Numbered from the stretch's first letter, positions 1 through 7,977 are shown. The stretch: 32,015 bases of DNA from an uncultured Eubacterium sp. (GCA_934317205.1 CAKREL010000016.1:1-32015), one strand, 5' to 3'. The notes: generated by a model from the letters alone, not told the origin. Numbers and translations: made by a program.

Positions 1-162
1 CCAGACACGGACAATTTTCTGTTTCCGCTGCGCCGCTTATCTCCGCCTCCTCCCGCGAACTCGCCTCCAGCAAAACCAGCTGTCGTCTCAAACACACTCC
101 CGGAGGCGGGCTATGCTCGCTCCACCGACGAAAATTATCCTACCGTCTGTGTCGCATGTTTC
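1..162 (-). repeat. Family A structured repeat, copy 1 (cut by left edge)
   Basis: Read on the minus strand this is a diverged copy of the elements at 1403-1561 and 26317-26521. Shared blocks are GAGCGAGCATAGC, GGGAGTGTGT(C/T)TGAG, GAGTTCGCGGGAG and GGCGCAGCGCAG, bounded by AATTTTC and GAAAATT, which pair. The middle stem is CCGCCTCC/GGAGGCGG and differs in sequence from the other copies while still pairing. The apical stem is CAGC/GCTG. An outer CAGAC/GTCTG pair is partly visible; the rest of the outer stem lies beyond base 1. Small ORFs across it are not credible genes. Confidence 0.75.
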
Positions 163-195
163 TCTCCTTCGCCGCCATACTATTCTTCTCCCACT

Positions 196-246
196 GAGAA
201 AGACTTGTTATTACTCACCACTTGCAGGAAGTGAGAGTCTTCGCGA
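196..246. other. Imperfect hairpin
   Basis: AAGACT/AGTCTT encloses ACTC/GAGT and CACTT/AAGTG around the loop GCAGG. It lies between the family A copy and the promoter at 300-328. There is no T-run on either side, so a terminator is not well supported. Function unknown. Confidence 0.3.
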
Positions 247-299
247 CCGAAGTAAATTGATTGCTAAATACATTAGGCACTATTCTCATTTATAGTTTC

Positions 300-328
300 T
301 TGACGAAAGACCTGGAAGCATCTATAAT
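300..328 (+). promoter_or_regulatory. Strong sigma-70/SigA-type promoter for the methyltransferase leader
   Basis: TTGACG at 300-305 and TATAAT at 323-328 are separated by exactly 17 bp: 5 of 6 and 6 of 6 consensus matches. Transcription would start near 335, giving an untranslated leader of about 180 nt before the ATG at 518. That leader carries the hairpins listed at 357-428. Confidence 0.75.
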
Positions 329-356
329 CATAGAGACATACAGTTATAAGTTATAT

Positions 357-428
357 AAAAAAGAATGTGCTAAAGCACATTCTCGCACCGACCGTGGTCG
401 CTTGCGACAATCTACATCTTCGTGCGAG
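357..428. promoter_or_regulatory. Structured leader; also a terminator when read on minus
   Basis: Hairpin 1 is AGAATGTGC/GCACATTCT (362-370, 375-383) with loop TAAA. Hairpin 2 is CTCGCAC/GTGCGAG (382-388, 422-428) enclosing GTCGC-TT-GCGAC (397-408). The two compete for bases 382-383. On the plus strand they lie in the 5' leader of the methyltransferase gene. On the minus strand hairpin 1 is followed by six Ts, the form of an intrinsic terminator, although no minus-strand gene is visible upstream. It could be a leader regulator, the end of a small antisense RNA, or another dispersed repeat. Confidence 0.5.
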
Positions 429-517
429 TGCGCATCATTTGCACAAAGTACACAAGTATAGCATTATAATAGGTAGAAACAGAATTCATATCATGCGAAA
501 GTAGAGGAAAATAGACA

Positions 518-1378
518 ATGTGGATAGCAAAAAACTGGAAAGATTATCAGGTGATTGATTGTTCCCAGGGTGAGAAACTGGAGCGATGGGGAAAATACCT
601 CCTCGTTCGTCCGGACCCGCAGGTCATCTGGGATACACCAAAGGTAGAAAAAGGATGGCACAAACATAATGCTCATTATCACAGAAGTAAAAAAGGCGGT
701 GGTGAATGGGAATTTTTCGATCTGCCGGAACAGTGGACCATTCATTATAATGATCTGACCTTCAACTTAAAACCATTTAGCTTCAAGCATACAGGATTAT
801 TCCCGGAACAGGCTGCAAACTGGGACTGGTTCGGTGACAAGATTCGCAAAGCGGGCCGGCCAATCAAAGTATTAAACCTATTTGCCTATACCGGTGGTGC
901 AACCCTTGCCGCTGCCGCTGCCGGCGCACAGGTCACACATGTGGATGCTTCCAAAGGAATGGTTCAGTGGGCAAAGGAAAATGCTGCATCTTCCGGGCTC
1001 AGCGACAAGCCGATCCGCTGGCTGGTAGATGACTGCGTTAAATTTGTAGAGCGTGAAATCCGCCGTGGCAATCATTATGACGCTATTATCATGGATCCAC
1101 CATCTTATGGCAGAGGTCCGAAAGGCGAAATCTGGAAAATTGAAGAATCTGTTTACCCGCTGGTTAAACTGTGTACACAGATCCTCTCCGATGATCCGCT
1201 GTTTTTCCTGATCAACTCCTATACGACAGGACTTCAGCCTGCGGTACTGGCTTACATGCTTGGAACTGTCATGAAGAAATACAACGGCATCGTAACGGCT
1301 GATGAAATCGGACTTCCCGTATCTTCCAACGGACTGGTACTTCCTTGTGGAGCCTCTGGTCGCTGGGAATCCAAATAA
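518..1378 (+). CDS. Class I SAM-dependent RNA methyltransferase (RlmI/YccW-like C-terminal domain)
   Basis: 286 residues. The SAM-binding motif I is visible as LNLFAYTGG near residue 120, followed by an acidic ribose-binding region (HVDASKGMV) and the catalytic-type motif MDPPSYGRG near residue 193. This DPPSYG signature is typical of the Methyltrans_SAM group related to the 23S rRNA m5C methyltransferase RlmI. There is no PUA domain at the N terminus, so it is a short member and the target base cannot be named. ATG 518 is preceded by AGAGGA at a good distance. It is one of only two plus-strand genes here and has its own strong promoter and long structured leader. Its 3' end runs into the family A composite hairpin at 1403-1561, which would act as its terminator. 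Confidence 0.85.
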   Translation: MWIAKNWKDYQVIDCSQGEKLERWGKYLLVRPDPQVIWDTPKVEKGWHKHNAHYHRSKKGGGEWEFFDLPEQWTIHYNDLTFNLKPFSFKHTGLFPEQAANWDWFGDKIRKAGRPIKVLNLFAYTGGATLAAAAAGAQVTHVDASKGMVQWAKENAASSGLSDKPIRWLVDDCVKFVEREIRRGNHYDAIIMDPPSYGRGPKGEIWKIEESVYPLVKLCTQILSDDPLFFLINSYTTGLQPAVLAYMLGTVMKKYNGIVTADEIGLPVSSNGLVLPCGASGRWESK

Positions 1379-1402
1379 CACATTTCCCGTACAGGAAACT
1401 AA

Positions 1403-1561
1403 CGATATCAACAGACGATAGGGCAATTTTCGTCATCAAAGCGAGCATAGCTTCGCCTCCGTGAGTGTGTCTGAGCACGCCGGTTTTACGTGTGAGTTCA
1501 CGGAAGAAGGCGAATATCAGGGCGCAGCGCAGATAGAAAATTGTCCGTGTCTGTGATATCG
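1403..1561 (+). repeat. Family A structured repeat, copy 2, nested in a terminator hairpin
   Basis: The outer stem CGATATCA(A)CAGAC / GTCTGTGATATCG is followed on plus by TTTTTCTTTTC, so the whole looks like the intrinsic terminator of the upstream methyltransferase gene. Inside it lie AATTTTC/GAAAATT, the conserved GCGAGCATAGC, the stem TTCGCCT/AGGCGAA, GTGAGTGTGTCTGAG, the apical CACG/CGTG stem, TGAGTTCACGG and GGCGCAGCGCAGATAG. The conserved blocks match the copies at 1-162 and 26317-26521. Their paired segments differ by compensatory changes, which argues for selection on structure. Confidence 0.8.
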
Positions 1562-1595
1562 TTTTTCTTTTCATTATATTTCGCGATCGTTACTT

Positions 1596-2027
1596 CTAAT
1601 CTTTCCGAAAAGATTTCTTATATTCCATTGGGCTCACATTATAAATCTGTTTAAAAGCATCCACGAAACGGGTAGATGCAATATGTTTACTCTGTGACAT
1701 AACGCTATTCAGGGCATTTACTACTTCCAATGCCCGATCACCATCACTGCGTTCCGTATCTTTCAATACTGCAGCCAGACTTTCTCCCTGATCTGTCTCG
1801 TATTCATACAGCTCATCCATTGCTTCATCCGCAGATTCTATAATGTCACCGACATTTCTGGCAAAATACCCGTTGATCTGCGCATAGTTGCGGATCATTG
1901 TCTCTCTGACACTGTCTGTAAATCTGGAAAAAAACAGAATGCTCAGCAGGAGCAGTGGAATCACGTCCAAAAATACATAGGCTACCGTCAGCTTTCCGAA
2001 GGTAGTATCAAACAATTTCTTTTTCAT
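1596..2027 (-). pseudogene. Internally deleted AraC-type membrane regulator (N-terminal sensor joined to HTH tail)
   Basis: 143 residues from an ATG with an excellent ribosome site (GGAGGGG, 7 nt away). Residues about 10-35 form one hydrophobic helix (LTVAYVFLDVIPLLLLSILF), followed by an extracytoplasmic, coiled helical stretch like the start of a Cache-type sensor. The last 30 residues (AFKQIYNVSPMEYKK) match the final helix of AraC-family DNA-binding domains. An intact protein of this layout would be 600-750 residues, so most of the sensor, the second membrane helix and most of the HTH are missing. The join, near RFVD|AFKQ, keeps the reading frame. It is best read as a deletion remnant. 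A short expressed membrane peptide remains possible. Confidence 0.65.
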
Positions 2028-2090
2028 TAATTTTCCCCTCCTGTTTTAATGCGGTTTTTATTTTAAAAGTATTTTTCCTATCAAACAAAA

Positions 2091-2153
2091 AAGCCGCTGC
2101 CTATGAAAATCATTATCATCTTGATGTGATAATTATTTCATAAGCAACGGCTT
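2091..2153 (-). terminator. Long terminator after corA
   Basis: Read on minus, AAGCCG(T)TGC-TATGAAA-ATTATCA pairs with its partner in a roughly 26-bp imperfect stem around a short loop and is followed by TTTTTT (the A-run at 2087-2092 on plus). It lies about 90 nt after the CorA stop and before the regulator remnant, separating the two. Confidence 0.8.
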
Positions 2154-2244
2154 ATCTCAATGTCGTTTTCTTTGAAAAAGCGGACGTTTTTTGTGATGTT
2201 AAATACCAGTTTAATAATAGGAAAAATAGATGTTTCCGCACCTT

Positions 2245-3186
2245 TTACAACATATTTTTCTTCCTCAAGATCAGCAGGATCAAAATACAGATTACAAGCG
2301 TTCCGATACATATAATTCCAAAACCATAAGGTGTATCGGACAGCGGCATCCATTTCCCACTGACGTTCATTCCGTACAAACCTGAAATGATTGTCGGGAT
2401 AGCCATAACCAGTGTTATGGATGTCAGATATTTCATAACGTTATTCAGCCGGTTATTAATGACAGATGATACCAGCTCTCTGGTACCGTTGATAATATCT
2501 CGGTAGATCATTGTCATCTCAATCGCCTGCTTGTTCTCAATGATAACATCATCCAATAATTCCGTATCTTCCGGATACTGCTCCAGTCGTTTGTATCTGG
2601 ACAAACGTTCCAATACGACGCCATTTGCCCTTAAAGATGTGGCAAAGTATACCAGCGTGGATTCTAATTCATGTAAATTTACAAGATCTTCATCTTCGGT
2701 ATTTCCACCGATATTTTCCTCAATGTCAGTTCTCTTTTTATCGATGATCCTCAGTGTACTCTGGTACATTGCGGATGTCCGGAACAAAATCTGATATACA
2801 AAACGCATTTTTTTCTTTGTAGAAAATTCGCGGACTCTCCGCTCGATAAAATGCTGCAGGATTGGTGTCTCCTCAGTGCATACAGTAATGATGCATTCCT
2901 GCGTCAGAAGGATACCAAGCGGGATTGTCGTATAGTTTTTGGATTCATGACGGATCTCCATCGCCGGAATATCTACCAAAATTAATGTATAACCATCTTC
3001 AAGTTCAATACGGGAACTTTCTTCCTCATCCAGTGCGGCACGGACATCTACCATATCGATATCATATTTTTCCGCGACTTCCTGACTCTCCTCCATAGTT
3101 GGATTTGTCATCATGATCCAGACTCCCGGATCCATCTCTTCTACTTCATGAAGGACACGATTGTCCGTTTTATACACGGTCATCAT
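2245..3186 (-). CDS. corA: CorA-family divalent metal (Mg2+) channel
   Basis: About 313 residues if translation starts at the ATG at 3186; an in-frame extension to 3258 exists but runs through two leader hairpins and lacks a good ribosome site. AGGTG lies 8 nt before 3186. The protein has the CorA layout: an alpha/beta cytoplasmic N-terminal domain, long helices, then two membrane helices at the C terminus. The selectivity motif YGMN is present at the end of the first membrane helix (ISGLYGMNVSG), and a basic tail (ILRKKNML) ends the protein. It would form a pentameric inner-membrane channel for Mg2+, possibly Co2+ or Ni2+. It is monocistronic, with a structured leader (3216-3285) and a long terminator. 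Confidence 0.9.
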   Translation of the reverse strand: MMTVYKTDNRVLHEVEEMDPGVWIMMTNPTMEESQEVAEKYDIDMVDVRAALDEEESSRIELEDGYTLILVDIPAMEIRHESKNYTTIPLGILLTQECIITVCTEETPILQHFIERRVREFSTKKKMRFVYQILFRTSAMYQSTLRIIDKKRTDIEENIGGNTEDEDLVNLHELESTLVYFATSLRANGVVLERLSRYKRLEQYPEDTELLDDVIIENKQAIEMTMIYRDIINGTRELVSSVINNRLNNVMKYLTSITLVMAIPTIISGLYGMNVSGKWMPLSDTPYGFGIICIGTLVICILILLILRKKNML

Positions 3187-3215
3187 ATGTTCCACACCTG
3201 CCTCTCTGATATATT

Positions 3216-3285
3216 CAAGATTTGTCTGCAAATCTTGCTGCGAACTGAACATCTGCAAAGCTGATATTTTCCGCTGTTCAGTTCT
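3216..3285 (-). promoter_or_regulatory. corA leader with two tandem hairpins
   Basis: Two perfect hairpins precede the corA ribosome site. GAACTGAACA/TGTTCAGTTC is a 10-bp stem (about 3242-3284) enclosing a 23-nt loop. CAAGATTTG/CAAATCTTG is a 9-bp stem (3216-3237) with a tetranucleotide loop. No M-box consensus is recognisable. The arrangement suggests a cis-acting leader, but no ligand or mechanism can be assigned. Confidence 0.45.
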
Positions 3286-3327
3286 GCAATCCTTACGGAG
3301 TATTCTTTTGCTTTGAAGAAGTAAAAG

Positions 3328-3365
3328 AATGCCTTAAAACTCATTGTACCAAGTTTTAAGGCATT
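3328..3365 (-). terminator. Terminator of the molybdenum hydroxylase operon
   Basis: AATGCCTTAAAAC (3328-3340) pairs perfectly with GTTTTAAGGCATT (3353-3365) over 13 bp. On minus it is followed by CTTTTACTTCTTC. It lies about 90 nt after the Mo-subunit stop and just before the corA leader. Confidence 0.75.
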
Positions 3366-3453
3366 TTGGTAGTGCTGAACGTGATTTTTATCAGTCTTTT
3401 TCACATTCTTTTCCTTTTTTATAAAGAAACACACTGATTTTTACTTCTTTTCC

Positions 3454-5730
3454 CTAATCTTGCGGTGTACCCATCGCAATTTTCTCTGGTGTGATCGGCA
3501 GTTCACGCACCCAGATACCTGTTGCGTTTGCAACCGCATGTGCAAGCGCCGGAGAAGGTGTGTTGATAACAATCTCTCCAATCGATTTTGCGCCAAACGG
3601 ACCGGACTGTTCATAACTGCTTTCAAATTCTACACGGAGTTTGCATAAATCCACACGGGCCGGAATCTTATACTGCATCAAGGAATTATTTATCATACGA
3701 CCGGCTGGCGTATACTGTACATTCTCATACAAAGCCATACCTATTCCCTGACCAAGCCCACCTTCTACCTGAACTCTTGCCAGATTCGGGTTCAACGGTG
3801 TTCCACAGTCAACCACTGCCACATAATCGATCAACTCCAGCTCACCAGTTTCTTTATCAATTTCCACTTCAGCCATTCCAACCATAAACGGTGGCGGTGA
3901 AGTCGGTGAATAATGACTTTCCGTTACCTGAAGTGCCTGATTGTTTGCACACATGGAATGTACGCCAATTTCAGCTGTCGTCACAGATTTTTCGGTAGAA
4001 ATACAGCTTACGTGATCTCCTTCAAATCTGGTATCTTCCACTCCGCACTCCAGCATCTGTGCTGCGGTCGCTCTGATTTCTTCGATTAGATGAAGTGCCG
4101 TTTTTTCCACTGCTTTTCCAGTGATGTATGCGGTACTGGAAGCGTAGGAGCCTGAATCGTAAGGGGAAGTATCCGTATCCGCACCAGACACTGCAATTTT
4201 GTCTGTATCACATTTCAGACACTCTGCTGCTACCTGTGCCAGTGTCGTATCACAACCGGTTCCCATATCAGCCGCTGCGATGGAGAGCAGATATGTTCCG
4301 TCTTCGTTCAGCTTAATCGTTGCAGATCCTACATCCACATTGGAAATACCTGAGCCCTGCATAGACATAGCCATACCAACACTTCGTACTTTTCCATTTC
4401 CCATATCCCTGCATGGGAATTTTTCTTTCCATCCTATCATATCTGCGGCACGTTTCAGACAGCGATCTAATGCACAGCTGTTGTTTGGCTCGCCATAATA
4501 AGCCGGCATGATTTCGCCTTCCCGTACCATATTTATCTCGCGCAGTTTCACTGGATCCATATCAAGCTTCTGCGCCAGCTCATTCACAGCTGACTCCAGT
4601 GCAAATTGTCCCTGTGTCGCACCATAACCACGATATGCACCGGCAGACATTACATTTGTATATACAACATCATAATCAAAACGGAATGCCTTAGCTTTTG
4701 CATACAGTGGAATAGATTTATGTCCACTCAAGCCTACTGTTGTTGGTCCATGTTCTCCGTAAGCACCAGTATTTGACAGTGTATACATATCAATGGCTCG
4801 GATGGTTCCATCCTTCATTGCACCTACTTTTACATGCACTTCCATCTCATGACGTGGAGATGAAGCAATCTGAGATTCTTCTCTGGTAAAAATGATTTTG
4901 GACGGTTTCTTTGTCATCCAGGTTACAAATGCCGGATATACTTCTGAAACTGCAGTCTGCTTTGCTCCAAACCCACCGCCCACACGCGGCTTTGACACGC
5001 GGATCTGAGATTTCGGAATACCTAGGGCATTGGATACAATTCTTCGCACATGGAATACGATCTGTGTGGAACTGAAAATATTCAGTCTGCCATAGGTATC
5101 AACAGAACAATAGGTACGAAATGTCTCCATCATCGCCTGCTGATCTGCAACGGTATGGTAAGTATGCTCCACAATGGTATCACATTCTGCCATCACACCG
5201 TCCACATCGCCTTCTTCAGATCTGGCTGTAGCGCAGAGATTCCGCTTATTGTCCGCGCCAACCGGACAGAGCGATCTCCAGTTATCCTCCGGATGAATCA
5301 GGATTTCATTATCTTTTGCCACATGAAAATCCAAGATTGCCGGAAGTACTTCATATTTCACTTTAATCAGACGCATTGCTTTTTCCACGCAGGCTTCATC
5401 CTCACCCGCAATGATCGCCACTGGATCACCCACAAAACGCACATGCTGATCCAGGATCAGACGATCATAAGGAGTCGCTTCCGGATAGGTCTGTCCTGCG
5501 GTTGTAAAACGCTGTTGAGGCACATCTTCCCATGTATAAACAGCTTCGATACCCGGTACTTTCTCTGCTGCTGTCTTATTTATTTCTTTTATGATTGCAT
5601 TTGCATGAGGGCTGCGCAGTAATTTAACGATCAGACAGTCCTTTGGAACCAGATCGTCCATAAAGACCGGTTTTCCTGTCACCAGCGCCATGGCATCTTT
5701 TTTTCGAATTGGCTGATTTACTGCTTTCAT
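3454..5730 (-). CDS. Xanthine dehydrogenase-type molybdenum hydroxylase, molybdopterin subunit
   Basis: 758 residues, the usual length for a stand-alone large subunit of a three-subunit molybdenum hydroxylase. N-terminal aldehyde oxidase/xanthine dehydrogenase a/b hammerhead domain (residues 1-130), then the molybdopterin-binding domain. Visible motifs: GGGFGAKQ (251-258), AYRGYGATQGQF (365-376), an MGTGCDTT loop, and GAKSIGE (713-719), whose Glu is the conserved catalytic base. The enzyme hydroxylates N-heterocycles such as purines or nicotinate; the substrate cannot be read from sequence. ATG overlaps the stop of the FeS subunit by 4 bp, showing translational coupling. No cofactor-maturation or selenium genes are adjacent in the window. 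Confidence 0.9.
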   Translation of the reverse strand: MKAVNQPIRKKDAMALVTGKPVFMDDLVPKDCLIVKLLRSPHANAIIKEINKTAAEKVPGIEAVYTWEDVPQQRFTTAGQTYPEATPYDRLILDQHVRFVGDPVAIIAGEDEACVEKAMRLIKVKYEVLPAILDFHVAKDNEILIHPEDNWRSLCPVGADNKRNLCATARSEEGDVDGVMAECDTIVEHTYHTVADQQAMMETFRTYCSVDTYGRLNIFSSTQIVFHVRRIVSNALGIPKSQIRVSKPRVGGGFGAKQTAVSEVYPAFVTWMTKKPSKIIFTREESQIASSPRHEMEVHVKVGAMKDGTIRAIDMYTLSNTGAYGEHGPTTVGLSGHKSIPLYAKAKAFRFDYDVVYTNVMSAGAYRGYGATQGQFALESAVNELAQKLDMDPVKLREINMVREGEIMPAYYGEPNNSCALDRCLKRAADMIGWKEKFPCRDMGNGKVRSVGMAMSMQGSGISNVDVGSATIKLNEDGTYLLSIAAADMGTGCDTTLAQVAAECLKCDTDKIAVSGADTDTSPYDSGSYASSTAYITGKAVEKTALHLIEEIRATAAQMLECGVEDTRFEGDHVSCISTEKSVTTAEIGVHSMCANNQALQVTESHYSPTSPPPFMVGMAEVEIDKETGELELIDYVAVVDCGTPLNPNLARVQVEGGLGQGIGMALYENVQYTPAGRMINNSLMQYKIPARVDLCKLRVEFESSYEQSGPFGAKSIGEIVINTPSPALAHAVANATGIWVRELPITPEKIAMGTPQD

Positions 5731-6194
5731 CTACTGCCTCCATTCTTTTTATACTCCAGAAAAGCTTTGATTCCACGCATCTGCCCCTCATATCCGGAAC
5801 ATCTGCAGAGATTTCCTGCTAAGTATTCTTTGATTTCTTCATCAGAAGGATCCTGATTTTCCCGGAATAATGCAATGGCATTCATGATCATTCCCGGATT
5901 GCAAAAACCACACTGCTCTGCTCCCTGATCCGCAATAAATGCCCCAAATTCTTCCGCTTCTTTCTGAAGCCCTTCCAAGGTATCTACCTTACATCCGTTT
6001 ACCCGTGCTGCCAGCATGGAGCAGGAAAGTACCGGTTTATCATTCACAAATACAGTACAAAGTCCACAGTTTGATGTCTCACAGCCACGTTTTACACTGT
6101 AACAACCATGATCACGCACAAAGTCAATAAGTAATGTATCTGGTTCTACAAGTGCTTCCACTTTTTTTCCATTTAATGTAATTGTCACAACCAT
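5727..6194 (-). CDS. Xanthine dehydrogenase-type 2Fe-2S subunit
   Basis: 155 residues, full length. The N-terminal plant-ferredoxin-type cluster ligands are C38, C43, C46 and C58 (GCETSNCGLC motif). The C-terminal four-helix domain carries the second cluster: C95, C98, C130 and C132 (CGFCNPGM and LCRCSGY). This is the electron-transfer subunit linking the molybdenum centre to FAD. It starts one base after the FAD-subunit stop, with AGGAGGTG inside the end of that gene, and overlaps the large subunit by 4 bp: a tight FAD-FeS-Mo operon. Confidence 0.93.
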   Translation of the reverse strand: MVVTITLNGKKVEALVEPDTLLIDFVRDHGCYSVKRGCETSNCGLCTVFVNDKPVLSCSMLAARVNGCKVDTLEGLQKEAEEFGAFIADQGAEQCGFCNPGMIMNAIALFRENQDPSDEEIKEYLAGNLCRCSGYEGQMRGIKAFLEYKKNGGSR

Positions 6195-6195
6195 G

Positions 6196-6996
6196 TTACT
6201 GCACCTCCTCTGTCACTGTCAGCAATGCACGACGGATCAGCACCTTTGCAAGATGTGTCCGATATGCTGCACTGGCCCGCATGTTATCCTGTGTCGGAAT
6301 CTGATCCGCAAGCTCTTCTGCAATCTTTGCAGCTGCAGTCACACCATTTTTTCTGATCTCCTCTGTCTGCTCAGCAGAAATTGTCAGCAGCATCGCTTTT
6401 TGTGGTCTTGCTCCAACTACTACTTTGATTTCTTTTTCATCCAGACAGACCGCACATGTTAATACCGGAAAATCTGTTTTTGTATTTCGATGGGACAGAT
6501 AGACGCATTTTCCCGGTGTTTTTTTTACAATGAGACGAATCAATACATCATTATCACGGGGAAGCGTTACAAAATCTGCCAGGGATATAATTCCATTATG
6601 ATACAACTCTACATAAGCGTCCATTGCCAAAAAGCAGGTCAGCACATCTGAAAAACCAAACCGTCCGAACAAACTTCCCCCAACGGTTGCAAGATTTCGA
6701 AACTGTACTCCTACAATATGACGGACACTCTCACGGACAGCACCATCGCTCCACTGATTTAATCCTTCATGTAGCTCTAACTGACGCAAGGATGTCATAC
6801 ATCCTATTGAAAACTGTTTTTCATCTTCTTCAATGGTATCAAGGCCAAGACCGGACAAATCTATCGCTGTCTGTATCCTGTGATCTCCCATTTTCATCCA
6901 AAGCATTCCACCAATAATCTGATTGGTTCGCTTCTGATTCAGTGCATATGCCTGCTCCAGACTTTCTGCCTTCACATACTCTTTGATCTCCAGCAT
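6196..6996 (-). CDS. Xanthine dehydrogenase-type FAD-binding subunit
   Basis: 266 residues. The FAD-binding region of the CO dehydrogenase medium-chain/XdhB family is seen as NLATVGGSLFGRFGFSD (101-117), and the C-terminal CODH flavoprotein domain follows (RTHLAKVLIRRAL near the end). A first FAD loop (IIGGMLWMKMGD) is present at 27-38 but diverges from the usual GGTDL form. No 4Fe-4S insert, unlike 4-hydroxybenzoyl-CoA reductases. First gene of the operon; AGGAG lies 7 nt upstream of the ATG. The likely electron acceptor is NAD+ or a ferredoxin-like partner (family knowledge). Confidence 0.88.
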   Translation of the reverse strand: MLEIKEYVKAESLEQAYALNQKRTNQIIGGMLWMKMGDHRIQTAIDLSGLGLDTIEEDEKQFSIGCMTSLRQLELHEGLNQWSDGAVRESVRHIVGVQFRNLATVGGSLFGRFGFSDVLTCFLAMDAYVELYHNGIISLADFVTLPRDNDVLIRLIVKKTPGKCVYLSHRNTKTDFPVLTCAVCLDEKEIKVVVGARPQKAMLLTISAEQTEEIRKNGVTAAAKIAEELADQIPTQDNMRASAAYRTHLAKVLIRRALLTVTEEVQ

Positions 6997-7131
6997 TCAT
7001 GTTCTCCTTTTTTTAACGATTTTAAAGTAATTTCTCATACATTTTTTCATTGCCTGTCTTATTGCAAATATGGTCTGCACTAATATAAGGCATCATTTTA
7101 TTCTTATCACATCTAAACGCTATCATCAGGA

Positions 7132-7764
7132 TCAGATGTGTTTTTTACATATATCATTTAAGCAACATTTATCACAAAACGGCTGTGTCCGTGCAGTACA
7201 GATTTCTCTTCCATGCCATACCAGGCGATGGCAGAAATCACTGCCTTCCTCCGGTGGAATGATCTTCCATAATTCCATCTCTACTTTTTTAGGATCCTTG
7301 ATGCCATCTACCAATCCCATGCGGTTCACCAGACGGATACAATGCGTATCTGTCACAATCGCCGGTTCGCCAAACACATCACCCATGATCAGATTTGCAC
7401 TTTTCCTGCCAACGCCCGGAAGCTTTAATAAAGCATTAAAATCTTTTGGTACTTTCCCTCCAAATTCATCCCTGAGCATTTTCATACAGGCACTGATGTC
7501 TCGCGCCTTACTTTTTCCAAGTCCACAAGGGCGGACAATCTCCTCAATATCTGCCACATCTGCATCAGCCAATGCTTCCGCATTTGGATATTTTTCAAAT
7601 AACTTCGGAACAATCATATTTACCCTGGCATCCGTACATTGCGCCGCCAGACGAACACTCACAAGAAGTTTCCATGCCTGATCATAATCCAACGTACAGT
7701 CTGCATCGGGGTATTCTTTTTTTAGACGATCTATGATCTCAAGTGCCCTTTGCTTTTTCGTCAT
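7132..7764 (-). CDS. nth: Endonuclease III (FeS DNA glycosylase/AP lyase)
   Basis: About 210 residues from ATG 7764, chosen because GGGG lies 6 nt upstream and homology starts at MTKKQRALEI; an upstream ATG at 7815 would run into the family B repeat. The helix-hairpin-helix LPGVGRKSAN carries the catalytic Lys, followed by the DTHC segment with the catalytic Asp. The C-terminal FeS loop has four cysteines (CTARTQPFC, then CDKC and C). The spacing of the first pair is seven residues, one more than in the E. coli enzyme. It removes oxidised pyrimidines in base-excision repair. No partner gene is adjacent. Confidence 0.93.
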   Translation of the reverse strand: MTKKQRALEIIDRLKKEYPDADCTLDYDQAWKLLVSVRLAAQCTDARVNMIVPKLFEKYPNAEALADADVADIEEIVRPCGLGKSKARDISACMKMLRDEFGGKVPKDFNALLKLPGVGRKSANLIMGDVFGEPAIVTDTHCIRLVNRMGLVDGIKDPKKVEMELWKIIPPEEGSDFCHRLVWHGREICTARTQPFCDKCCLNDICKKHI

Positions 7765-7796
7765 AATTTTCCCCACACTCTGTTTCTTATTCTTCT

Positions 7797-7884
7797 GTAA
7801 AGCGGACATTCGCAATCCGCTTTCGCTACTTGCTCATGAACGCAGTCGCTTTGCGACCTGTCAGTCTCACATACGCTTATTTTT
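7797..7884 (-). repeat. Family B structured repeat, internally shortened copy
   Basis: On plus: GTAAAGCGGA-CATTCGCAA-TCCGCTTT, then CGCTACTTGCTCATGAACGCA, GTCGC-TTT-GCGAC and CTGTCAGT. The copy then jumps to ACGCTTATTTTT, resembling the far end of the full copies at 10474 and 13605, so the two long hairpins appear deleted. It lies about 30 nt upstream of the nth start. Confidence 0.75.
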
Positions 7885-7977
7885 ACATATAGAATTATTA
7901 TACAATGGTTCGACAAATCCTGCCATGAAATTTTTTTACATTCTCGACCCTATACATATACAAAATGCACAACAAAG

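Noticed and set aside
113..461. Two short plus ORFs in the left non-coding region
   Set aside because: One lies in family A copy 1 and the other in the promoter and hairpin leader; neither has a ribosome site.
878..1426. 182-codon minus ORF opposite the methyltransferase
   Set aside because: Shadow of a well-supported gene; no ribosome site and no recognisable domain.
1403..1561. Retron msr/msd or group II intron fragment
   Set aside because: No reverse transcriptase is in the window, no branch-G or domain V/VI signature is seen, and three short copies with covarying stems fit a small structured repeat better.
3187..3434. N-terminal extension or second gene upstream of corA
   Set aside because: The region is explained by the operon terminator and two leader hairpins; neither reading frame has a ribosome site or homology-like features.
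5050..5622. 190-codon ORF opposite the molybdenum subunit
   Set aside because: It is antisense to a gene with clear domain motifs, and its Cys/His/Phe-rich translation is typical of a shadow frame.
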